Made by a program: the position numbers and the translations under genes
Notes under the pieces: generated by a model
What the model saw: only the letters and a program-made list of their open reading frames with translations
Databases searched by the model: none
Told to the model about the DNA's origin: nothing
Shown here: positions 21,806 to 29,390 of the stretch, in pieces
How the letters are laid out: every line of letters starts with the position of its first letter
Position numbering within the stretch: the stretch's first letter is position 1
DNA from: Paludisphaera borealis
GTDB lineage: Bacteria > Planctomycetota > Planctomycetia > Isosphaerales > Isosphaeraceae
Assembly (NCBI RefSeq): GCF_001956985.1
Contig: NZ_CP019082.1
Location: 4,092,001 to 4,156,000 of the forward strand
Reading direction: 5' to 3'
DNA: 64,000 nucleotides

Positions 21806-24805
21806 ATGCCGACTCGAACGAAAGTCTTCATCAGCTATTCGAGCAAGGACCGCGCCTGGCTTGAGCGTCTCCAGGTGCACCTCAAGCCGCTGGAGCGCGA
21901 CGGCCTGATCGATCGCTGGGACGACACGCGGATCCAGACCGGCGACGCGTGGCGGGAGGAGATCCAGCGGGCCGTCGCCGCGGCCAAGGTGGTGATCCTG
22001 CTGGTCAGCGCCGATTTCCTGGCGTCCGATTTCATCGAGCGGGAAGAGCTGCCCCCGTTGCTGGCCGCCGCCGCAGAGCGAGGGGCGCGGATTCTGCCGG
22101 TGATCGTCGGCTCGTGCATGCTCGAGGGGCCCAATTCCAACGTCGGGAAATACCAGGCGGTCAACTCGCCGAACGAGCCGCTGGAGATGCTCAACGAGGC
22201 GGCCCGGAACCGCGTCTGGGCGGACCTGGCGCGGCAGATCTTCGACCTGCTGGCGCCGTCGCCCGATGCGTCGCCCCCGGCCCCCCCGAGCGCGGAGCCG
22301 ACGCCGCCGGCCGCCGCCCCGCCGCGACCGGCCCCGCTGCCGACGGCGACCTCGACCCCGGCCGCGACGCCCCCGCCCGCCTCGGTCGCCGAGCCGGGAG
22401 CGGGTCGGTACGCGCTTCTGGTGATCAACGACAAGCATGTCGATCCGGTCTACGCGAGCCTGGCCGCCCCGCTGGACGAGGCCTTCAGCCTGGAGGGGGT
22501 GCTCGCCAGCGAGGACGTCGGCGGGTTCAAGGTGACGACCCTGCGGAACCAGGCGTGCGAGTCGGTCAAGAACGCGATCGACCAATTCTTCGCCAAGCGT
22601 CAGCCCGACGACCTCGTCCTGCTCTATTACTACGGCGTCGCGGTGAAGGATTCGGAGTGGGGGCTTCAGTTCATCACCCAGGACAGCCAGCGCGACGACC
22701 CGGAGCTCTCCATCAAGGCGTACGACATCCAGGGGGCGATGCGCCGGAGCGACTCGCGTCGGCAACTGATCGTGATCGACTGCGCGTTCGCCTGCGCGTA
22801 CACCGGCGATGTTCCGCTCGCCGTCCTCTGCAAGCAGCGCGGCTTCCTGGCGAGGTTTCAGGGGGAGGGCCGATTCGTGCTCTCGGCCCCGGAGACGCCC
22901 CGGCTGAGCTGGGAGAAGGGGACGGCCCCCGAGCCGCCGGCCGAGGGCGCCGCCGTCGCGACCGGCCCGGTGCTGGCCGCCGCGATGGTCCACGGGCTCA
23001 AGTCGGGGAAGGCCGACAAGGATCGCGATCGCCGGGTGAGCGTCGACGAGCTGTTCGCCTACATCGAGGCGACCGTTTCGAGTGCGAGCGACGCCCCGAA
23101 CAACGCCCCGGTCCGCTGGGCGTTCGACCAGTCGAAATCCGACCTCGTCATCGCCAACGCCGCCCTCCCGGGCGAGGACCAGATACCGACCCCGATCGTC
23201 CGACGCGATTCGGTCTCGCAGGACATCCGCCAGCCGTTCCTCGAATTGACCGTGCCGACCTACATCCTCGATCATCACTTCTTCCTGCTCGACTGGAACC
23301 CCGCCTTCGACGAGGTCGTCGCCAAGCAGTTGAAGCTGGTGCGCGGGCAGGACCACGCCAAGGCGTTCGTGCAAGCCCTGGTCAACGTCGAGGAGGTGGT
23401 CAAGCACGCCAAGGAGGTCTTCGGCGGCGAACGCCATCCCCTGGTCGACACCGAGATCCTCATCTTCAAATCCGACGTCTACGGCGAGGTTCGGTTCCGC
23501 AAGGTGGCGGCGCAGATCACCAACGCCGAGGGGCGCACCATGGGATGGATGGTCTGCCTGAACGTGCTCGACGCCGACGGCGGCGACAAGATCTGGGAAG
23601 ATGTACTGTCGAGAATGGAGCAGCATGTGAGCTGGTCGCGGTACGCAGTCGTTTACGACGCCTTACTTCTCAAATTTCCCGCGTACCTCAAGCTCGTCGA
23701 GCAGGTCACCCGGCTGGTCGACGGCAAGAGGCGCTGCATCGTCCTGGGCGCGGGCACCGGCAACGACACGCTCCAGTTGCTGCAGGACCCCGACAGGGAC
23801 GTCTGGGCGGTCGAGGTCAACGAGACGATGCTCGGGCAGTTCCGGGCCAAGCTGGTCGACTACCCGCCCGACTTCTCCGACCGGCTGACGATCGTGAAGG
23901 ACAACATCCTCCGGCTCGACGCCATGCCCCGCGCCTCGTTCGACGCGGCCGTGATGACCAACGTGCTGTACGCCGTGCAAGACCGCGACGGCTGCCTGAA
24001 TCAAGTCAACCGGATCTTGAAGCCGGGGGGAATCCTGGCCCTGTCCACCCCCCACCGCGAGACCGACGTCGACGCCCTCTTCGCGGGGCTCTCGGCGGCC
24101 CTGGAGCAGCAGGATTTGCTGGACCGCTACCAGGAGCACTTCGACGCCGCCCGCGCCCGTCACGACGCGATGCTCGACCTGATCCACCGCGACACGATCG
24201 ACGAGACCCTGCAGATGCTCGACCGGGCGGGGTTCCAGGTCGAGGGGGCTCCGGTCCCCTCCTACCTCGGGGCCGTGGTCGTGATCAAGGCCGTGAAGGT
24301 CCGCGAGCCGGCCGTCCAGGTCGCGGTCGCGGTGGAAAAGAAGACCGCTCCGGAGACGCAGACCGAGCTCCGCGACGTGTTCGTGAGCTACTCGTCCGAG
24401 GACAAGCCGATCGCCGATCAAATCCGGGCCTGCCTGGAAGATCAGGCGATCTCGTGCTGGGTCGCTCCCCTCGACATCCACGCGGGCCTGGATTTCGCCG
24501 CCGAGATCGTCCACGCGATCAAGAGCAGTCGCGTGATGGTACTGGTCCTCTCGCCGTCCGCGAACAAGTCTCAACACACTCCGCGCGAGGTGGCCCTGGC
24601 CGCCAAGCGGGGCATCCCCATCATACCCTTCCGAGCCGAGAATGTGGACCCTTCCGAGGCGCTGGCCTATTACCTGAGCAACGTCCACTGGCTCGACGCC
24701 TTCCCCCCGCCGATCTCCCAGCACTTCCCCCGGCTGGGCGAGACGGTCAAGTCGCTGCTGTCCACCATCGCGGGTGAAGCCGTCGAGGCCGAGGACGCAA
24801 AATAA
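21806..24805 (+). CDS. TIR - pseudo-caspase - PAS-like - methyltransferase - TIR protein
   Basis: 999 residues with five domains. TIR 1 (5-150) starts KVFISYSSKDRAWLE, with E80 in the NADase-type position (SDFIERE). A Pro/Ala linker runs 151-195. A caspase-like domain (200-455) has RYALLVINDKHVDP and the blade LLYYYGVAVKDSEWGL. Its usual GHG is GVA (V278) and the usual DCCFSG is DCAFAC (A327), so both catalytic residues are lost. A PAS-like domain lies at 476-595. A SAM methyltransferase (605-825) has motif I VLGAGTGND at 646-654. TIR 2 (857-985) reads DVFVSYSSEDKPIAD, CWVAPLDIHAG and E928. The combination suggests sensing plus NAD-linked or signalling output; the role is inferred. Confidence 0.88.
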   Translation: MPTRTKVFISYSSKDRAWLERLQVHLKPLERDGLIDRWDDTRIQTGDAWREEIQRAVAAAKVVILLVSADFLASDFIEREELPPLLAAAAERGARILPVIVGSCMLEGPNSNVGKYQAVNSPNEPLEMLNEAARNRVWADLARQIFDLLAPSPDASPPAPPSAEPTPPAAAPPRPAPLPTATSTPAATPPPASVAEPGAGRYALLVINDKHVDPVYASLAAPLDEAFSLEGVLASEDVGGFKVTTLRNQACESVKNAIDQFFAKRQPDDLVLLYYYGVAVKDSEWGLQFITQDSQRDDPELSIKAYDIQGAMRRSDSRRQLIVIDCAFACAYTGDVPLAVLCKQRGFLARFQGEGRFVLSAPETPRLSWEKGTAPEPPAEGAAVATGPVLAAAMVHGLKSGKADKDRDRRVSVDELFAYIEATVSSASDAPNNAPVRWAFDQSKSDLVIANAALPGEDQIPTPIVRRDSVSQDIRQPFLELTVPTYILDHHFFLLDWNPAFDEVVAKQLKLVRGQDHAKAFVQALVNVEEVVKHAKEVFGGERHPLVDTEILIFKSDVYGEVRFRKVAAQITNAEGRTMGWMVCLNVLDADGGDKIWEDVLSRMEQHVSWSRYAVVYDALLLKFPAYLKLVEQVTRLVDGKRRCIVLGAGTGNDTLQLLQDPDRDVWAVEVNETMLGQFRAKLVDYPPDFSDRLTIVKDNILRLDAMPRASFDAAVMTNVLYAVQDRDGCLNQVNRILKPGGILALSTPHRETDVDALFAGLSAALEQQDLLDRYQEHFDAARARHDAMLDLIHRDTIDETLQMLDRAGFQVEGAPVPSYLGAVVVIKAVKVREPAVQVAVAVEKKTAPETQTELRDVFVSYSSEDKPIADQIRACLEDQAISCWVAPLDIHAGLDFAAEIVHAIKSSRVMVLVLSPSANKSQHTPREVALAAKRGIPIIPFRAENVDPSEALAYYLSNVHWLDAFPPPISQHFPRLGETVKSLLSTIAGEAVEAEDAK

Positions 24806-24982
24806 CCCCCAACTTGGATCAGAATACAAACCATCGTGTTTTCAAAACCCGTTGTGGCGTTGTTCACGGAATAGTAGTAGAACCTTCTTGCAGATGCCAA
24901 GGGTGGGTTGTACTGTCTTTGGGATCAGACTCGCGAGCTGACAGTCCCTTCGGTCCCAACACCCAGTCGATATCCGGTGATA

Positions 24983-25438
24983 ATGCAAACGGCGACCCCG
25001 ATGCGATCGGCATGGTTTGGGACGACGGCGCTCCTCGCGCTGGCCGCCCTCGCCGTGATTGCGCCGACGGCGGCGCAAGCCGGTTGCAAAGGGCACGCGG
25101 TCGCCCGAACGCATGAATTCGGATTCGCCGGCCTGGACGCATTGCGGGACGTCGGGGCGCTGGCCGATCTCGCGCAGCCGGGCCCCGCGAAGCCCATCCC
25201 GGTCGACGCGCCGGTCCCGTGCTCGGGGGCCTTTTGCTCGGGCAGTCCGGCCGTCCCCGCGACGCCGCTGATCGTGCCGATCGAAGACCTGGGCGTGTGG
25301 GCGACCTTGATCGACCAGCCCGAAGCGCCCGAGCTGAGTTCCCAACCCCTCCCGTTCGACGAATCCCGGATTCTCCCCTCGTTCTGCGGGCTCTCCGTCT
25401 TCCACCCTCCCCGCCCGACCGCCTCGGCGTCCGCCTGA
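24983..25438 (+). CDS. Small secreted protein of unknown function
   Basis: 151 residues from the ATG at 24983; an ATG six codons later also fits. A clear signal peptide (FGTTALLALAALAVIAPTAA, then QAGC) precedes a short mature part rich in Pro and Ala with four cysteines (CSGAFCSGSP among them). It resembles no family I recognise. It starts 178 bp after the TIR protein on the same strand, with no promoter or terminator seen in the gap. Whether it belongs with that operon is uncertain. Confidence 0.5.
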   Translation: MQTATPMRSAWFGTTALLALAALAVIAPTAAQAGCKGHAVARTHEFGFAGLDALRDVGALADLAQPGPAKPIPVDAPVPCSGAFCSGSPAVPATPLIVPIEDLGVWATLIDQPEAPELSSQPLPFDESRILPSFCGLSVFHPPRPTASASA

Positions 25439-25869
25439 CGCTCTTTACGCTCGCGCGCTCATGGGGTGATTCCATGCCCCGCGCGTGCTCGACACCGCTC
25501 TCCGTGGTGCGTCTTTCGTCCGTCGGTGGAGAAGCTCCATCGATCGAGGAGATCGCGCCTGGGGCGTTGGGCGCCTGACGCCGACCGTCGACAATCAATC
25601 GGCACGCCGTCCTTGTCTGGACGACCGTGGCGATGCGTTCGTCGATCGGTCGTCGCCCCATGTCGCGACGACCGGGCGCCGATCGACGTCACCCTACGAA
25701 ATCCGCCGCCACATCGCCGCGGACGAAGCCGCGACCAGCCGCTTCCGCGCGTCGCGCGGGCGTCCCTCCAAGAGAGGACGCCCGCGGGGCGGATGATCGC
25801 CGTGCGCGCATTCCGAACTCCACAATCGTCTCGTTGCATCAATTTGCAAAAGGAAAGAAGAGGCTCCCA
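25439..25869. other. 431-bp gap without a credible gene
   Basis: Several overlapping frames exist on both strands but none has a recognisable start site or family. The last bases carry AAAGGAAAGAAGAGG, which is the ribosome binding region of the DUF1559 gene at 25870. A small inverted repeat GGACGCCCGC / GCGGGCGTCC lies near 25760-25795. Nothing else is seen. Confidence 0.5.
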
Positions 25870-26991
25870 ATGAAGCGTCGTTCCGGTTTCACACTGATCG
25901 AATTGTTGGTGGTGATCGCGATCATCGCGGTCCTCATCGCACTCCTCTTACCCGCGGTTCAGTCGGCGCGCGAGGCCGCCCGCCGGTCGCAGTGCATCAA
26001 CAACCTCAAGCAGTTGGGGTTGGGGGTCCACAACTACCATTCGCAGCAGAACGTGTTCCCGCCTCTGGACCAGAACTACTCGGCGGCGGCGATCGCTTCG
26101 AACCGTTTCCCCAACGACCCCTGGCCGATCGACTGGATGGCGTCGATCCTCCCTCAGATCGAACAGCAGCCGCTCTACAACTCCATCAACTTCATGCTCA
26201 TGTCGGGCGCCTGGGGCGAGGGAACCCCGCCGAACACCACGGCGATTCGCTCCCGGGTCTCGACGGTGATGTGTCCTTCCGAGAACACGAAGGTTCCGAC
26301 GATCGCGCAAGGCTGGAAGAATTACGTCGCCAACGTCGGCGGTCCTCCGGTCACCAGCGGCTGGACGGGGCTTCTCGTGGTCATGCGGAGCGATCCCAAC
26401 AACTACCCCGGCTTTTCATCCTGCCAGACCAATTCCAACTGCGGCAGCTTCGGGGTCGAATCGGTCACCGACGGCACCTCCAACACCGCGCTCTTCAGCG
26501 AGACCCTGCTCGGCACCGGCCCGGCGATGAATTCGGTCACGATCGCGACGGCGCAGCGGAAATCGACCTACCAGTTCCCGAGCGGGCTGAACATCCCCAT
26601 GGACGTCGGGGCGGCGCAGCCCCAGGCGGCGCAGAACTTCGTCGCCACGTGCAAGGGGCTTCCGGGAACCACGGCCGGCTACGGCGGCCTCCCGCCGGCG
26701 AGCGGCAACGCCTGGCTCGCCGGTCACGCCGGTTCGACCTTGGTCTGGAACGCCTACAACCACTGGATGACGCCCAACGCGATCGGCTGCTACAACATGA
26801 ACGACGGAAACACCGGCGGTTGGGGCAACGTCGTCGACGCCATCCCCCCCAGCAGCAACCACCCGGGCGGCGTGAATATGGCCATGGGCGACGGATCGGT
26901 CCGATTCATCAAGGACTCCATCAATCTCCAGGCCTGGTGGGGCCTCGGCACCCGCAACGGCAATGAAGTCGTCAGCAGCGACGCGTTCTGA
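25870..26991 (+). CDS. DUF1559 family protein with prepilin-type N-terminus
   Basis: 373 residues from the ATG at 25870, chosen because it follows a purine-rich AAGGAAAG site and directly precedes the prepilin motif. [18 protein letters not shown] begins the protein, followed by [20 protein letters not shown] and [13 protein letters not shown]. The H-x9-DG motif near the end reads [20 protein letters not shown]. It is a paralogue of the genes at 7902 and 35026. A small lipoprotein gene follows 118 bp downstream. Confidence 0.93.
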   Translation: MKRRSGFTLIELLVVIAIIAVLIALLLPAVQSAREAARRSQCINNLKQLGLGVHNYHSQQNVFPPLDQNYSAAAIASNRFPNDPWPIDWMASILPQIEQQPLYNSINFMLMSGAWGEGTPPNTTAIRSRVSTVMCPSENTKVPTIAQGWKNYVANVGGPPVTSGWTGLLVVMRSDPNNYPGFSSCQTNSNCGSFGVESVTDGTSNTALFSETLLGTGPAMNSVTIATAQRKSTYQFPSGLNIPMDVGAAQPQAAQNFVATCKGLPGTTAGYGGLPPASGNAWLAGHAGSTLVWNAYNHWMTPNAIGCYNMNDGNTGGWGNVVDAIPPSSNHPGGVNMAMGDGSVRFIKDSINLQAWWGLGTRNGNEVVSSDAF

Positions 26992-27109
26992 CGGATTGGG
27001 CGCCGGCTCCGTTTCGAATGTAGGGACTTCGAAACCCGCCGGCAGCCGATCCACTCCCGCTCTTTTTCCGAACTTCCAGAGATTCCTAATCCGTTGGAGA
27101 CTCGTTCTT

Positions 27110-27343
27110 ATGTCACTGTATCGACTTCGGGCGGCCCTGGCGGGCCTGGTGTTGACGATCTTCGCGTCGGGCTGCGGCGACGATATGGCGGCGCCGGTCG
27201 AGAAATCCCCTCACGCGCCAACCAAGGCCCAGATCGACGAGATGACGAACAGCGTGCTCCGCAAGGGCAAGACCGCCAAGGCGCCAACCGAAGCCCCCGC
27301 CAAGGCGCCGGCCGAAGTGCCGGCTGAAGCGCCGAAGAGCTAA
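27110..27343 (+). CDS. Small predicted lipoprotein following DUF1559
   Basis: 77 residues from the ATG at 27110 (MSLYRLRAALAGLVLTIFAS, then GCGDD). The lipobox is FASGC. The mature part is an Ala/Pro/Lys-rich, probably disordered tail with repeats of APAEVPAEAPKS type. It matches the other two small lipoproteins near DUF1559 genes in having GCGD or GCGG after the lipobox, but the tails differ. Its stop codon touches the left end of repeat copy C. Confidence 0.65.
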   Translation: MSLYRLRAALAGLVLTIFASGCGDDMAAPVEKSPHAPTKAQIDEMTNSVLRKGKTAKAPTEAPAKAPAEVPAEAPKS

Positions 27344-27344
27344 C

Positions 27345-27573
27345 GCGGTTTGCTCTTGGGTTGCTCACAACAATCAACATCAGCTGTTGCGAACATACCT
27401 TCTCCCCTTGCGGGAGAAGGTGGCCGAAGGCCGGATGAGGGGTGGACGTCATAGGGATTCGTCGAAAGGCCGAAGCGATCGAACACCCCTCATCCGCCGC
27501 TGCGCGGCACCTTCTCCCGCAAGGGGAGAAGGGAATTCGGATCCGCACCATCTGCAACTCAACTGCAAACCGC
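27345..27573. repeat. Palindromic repeat element (GCGGTTT family), copy C, both ends intact
   Basis: 229 bp with terminal inverted repeats: GCGGTTTGCTCTTGGGTTGC at 27345-27364 and the complement of GCGGTTTGCAGTTGAGTTGC at 27554-27573. The inside matches copy A: a hairpin of CCTTCTCCCCTTGCGGGAGA and its inverted partner CCTTCTCCCGCAAGGGGAGA. It follows the lipoprotein stop codon directly and lies ahead of the converging radical SAM gene. It could terminate both transcripts. Confidence 0.8.
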
Positions 27574-27614
27574 GCTGGTTGACGTCCAATCCGGCTTATC
27601 TCGACGATGCGCGT

Positions 27615-29129
27615 TCAAACACCGGCGGAGACGACCGACCCGGCCATCGGGCGATTGTTGGCGAGGGTGGTCTGCTCCAGCCGACGACGGAACCGCAAGT
27701 GCCGTTGCCGCGTCAGTTCCACCAGTGGGCGCCAGGCCGGGCCGGTCAGTCGGTGGCGGATCAGTTGATGCCAGATCCGATTCGACTTCTTGTAGAGGTA
27801 CGACATCGCCAGGTACGGCGGCACGGCCCGCCAGTCCTGCGGCCTGCGCCGCCAGATCGAGCCGTGCGAGAACAGGCGGTCGTAGCACCAGGCGTAGCCC
27901 TCTTCCAACTCCTCCGGCGTCATGTGCCGGGGCCGGAAGACGGCGTGCGACGTGTCGTAAAGGCTCCAATCCTGGTGCAGCAGCCGCCCCTCCGACTCCA
28001 TCGATCGGAACAGCGGCGTGCCCGGATAGGGGGTCAAAATGTGGAACGTGGCGCACTCCAGACGCGCGTCCTCGATCCACGCGACCGTCCGCTCAAACAC
28101 GTCCTTGCGGTCGTGGTCGAAGCCCAGAACGAAGCTGCCGTTGACCTGGATTCCATGGTCGTGAAGCACCGCCACGCGCCTCGCGTAGTCCGCCGGGCTC
28201 GGGGTCTTCTTGTTCGCCTCGACGAGGTTCGCGCCAGCGAGCGACTCGAAGCCGACGAAGACCCCCGTGCAGCCCGCGAGCGCCATCTCGCGGACCAGCG
28301 ACGGGTCGTCGGTCACGTCGATGGTCACGGCGGCGCTCCAGATCACCCCCAGCGGCCGGAGGGCCAGGCAGAGGCTCCTCAGGTACTCGGGCCGCGATCC
28401 GAGGTTGTTGTCGATGAACACCGCGTAAGGCTGGCCGTCCGCCCGGAACTCGTCCACGACCTGCTGTACGTCGCGAACCTGATACGGCATCGTCAGGCCG
28501 TTCGTCGCCAGGTAGCAGAAGCCGCAGCGGTTGTGGCAGCCCCGCGTGGCGATCAGGCTCGTGGTGGTCAAGAAGCTGCGCCGGGGGATCAGGTCGCGGC
28601 GCGGCGGCGGGTCGTCGCGGTAGGGACGGCGGTAGCTCCCCCGGTACACGTCGCGGAGCGCCCCCGCCTCGACGTCGCGGAGGATCTCCGGCCAGACCTG
28701 CACCCCCTCGCCGATCGCCAGCGCGTCGGCGTGGGGCGCGGCCTCCTCGGGGCATGACAGGACGTGAAGCCCGCCCAGGACCACCTTCGCCCCCCGCTCG
28801 CGATACCAGGCGGCCAACGCGTAGGCGCGGTCGGCGAACGTCAGATGTACGGAGATCCCGACGACCTCCGGGAACGGCTCCCACGGCGGCGGCCCCTGCA
28901 ACAGGTTCTCGTCCCAGTACGATACGTCCCAGTCGGCCGGCGTCGCCCCGGCGATGCTCGTGAGCGCCAGCGAGGGCGTCAGGACGTGCTTGCCGTAACT
29001 CGCGTGCGGGTCCTTGGGATAGAACGGATTGATCAAAAGCGCCGACTTCGTCCGGACCGGACCCGGCCGAACCGACGCGTCGAGCTCAGGGGCGATCCGC
29101 AACGCTCGGGGAATCCACGGGGACTTCAT
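27615..29129 (-). CDS. B12-binding domain-type radical SAM protein
   Basis: 504 residues from the ATG at 29129, which starts MKSPWIPRALRIAP; a longer frame extends over the operator-like palindromes upstream and is not preferred. The first 190 residues resemble a cobalamin-binding domain (VVLGGLHVLSCPEEAAPHAD then ALAIGEG). The radical SAM cluster motif CHNRCGFC is at 198-205 and binds a 4Fe-4S cluster, with downstream elements GVFVGFESLAGANLVEANK and PYPGTPLF. Enzymes of this type often methylate or rearrange unreactive carbons. The substrate is unknown. A relic of an O-methyltransferase gene lies just upstream. Confidence 0.88.
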   Translation of the reverse strand: MKSPWIPRALRIAPELDASVRPGPVRTKSALLINPFYPKDPHASYGKHVLTPSLALTSIAGATPADWDVSYWDENLLQGPPPWEPFPEVVGISVHLTFADRAYALAAWYRERGAKVVLGGLHVLSCPEEAAPHADALAIGEGVQVWPEILRDVEAGALRDVYRGSYRRPYRDDPPPRRDLIPRRSFLTTTSLIATRGCHNRCGFCYLATNGLTMPYQVRDVQQVVDEFRADGQPYAVFIDNNLGSRPEYLRSLCLALRPLGVIWSAAVTIDVTDDPSLVREMALAGCTGVFVGFESLAGANLVEANKKTPSPADYARRVAVLHDHGIQVNGSFVLGFDHDRKDVFERTVAWIEDARLECATFHILTPYPGTPLFRSMESEGRLLHQDWSLYDTSHAVFRPRHMTPEELEEGYAWCYDRLFSHGSIWRRRPQDWRAVPPYLAMSYLYKKSNRIWHQLIRHRLTGPAWRPLVELTRQRHLRFRRRLEQTTLANNRPMAGSVVSAGV

Positions 29130-29174
29130 GAGCGAGTCCTGTTCAAGGGGTCGAGGAGTACGCCACCCATCCTG

Positions 29175-29222
29175 CTTTGCAACACAAAGCGACATGGGCG
29201 ACTCGAGCTTTGCGACGCAAAG
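29175..29222. promoter_or_regulatory. Two CTTTG-N5-CAAAG palindromes upstream of the radical SAM gene
   Basis: Sites CTTTGCAACACAAAG (29175-29189) and CTTTGCGACGCAAAG (29208-29222) are both perfect 5-base arms around a 5-base spacer. Their centres are 33 bp apart, about three helix turns. They lie 46-93 bp upstream of the radical SAM ATG. This arrangement fits binding of a dimeric regulator to one face of DNA. The regulator is not identified. Confidence 0.6.
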
Positions 29223-29249
29223 AATGATTGTCAAGAGGTGAGCGGGCGG

Positions 29250-29337
29250 AAGGCGTCGCGAGAAGCAAACGGAACTGGGCCTCGGCGCGTTCGCGGCCGC
29301 CGATCATGATGAGCATCTCCAGGTCGAGCAGCTTGCC
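29250..29337 (-). pseudogene. Relic of an O-methyltransferase gene
   Basis: On the minus strand this reads KLLDLEMLIMIGGRERAEAQ then FRLLLA. The intact methyltransferase at 32827-33846 has KLLDLEMLIMVGGHERTEVQ then FRDLLA. The DNA matches over about 67 bp at high identity and fades on both sides. No start, SAM motif or stop of the gene survives. It lies between the sigma gene and the palindromic sites ahead of the radical SAM gene, which hints that a methyltransferase once stood in this cluster. Confidence 0.7.
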
Positions 29338-29390
29338 AGCGAACCGCGCCTCTGGAAAAAGATGGAACGATCGGCTCTGCTCCCGACGTT

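Noticed and set aside
21764-23626. A 620-codon minus-strand frame opposite the TIR protein
   Set aside because: No motif; composition typical of antisense GC-rich DNA.
21949-24777. A 942-codon frame overlapping the TIR protein
   Set aside because: It is the next frame of the same DNA and is low complexity; the TIR protein frame has five domains.
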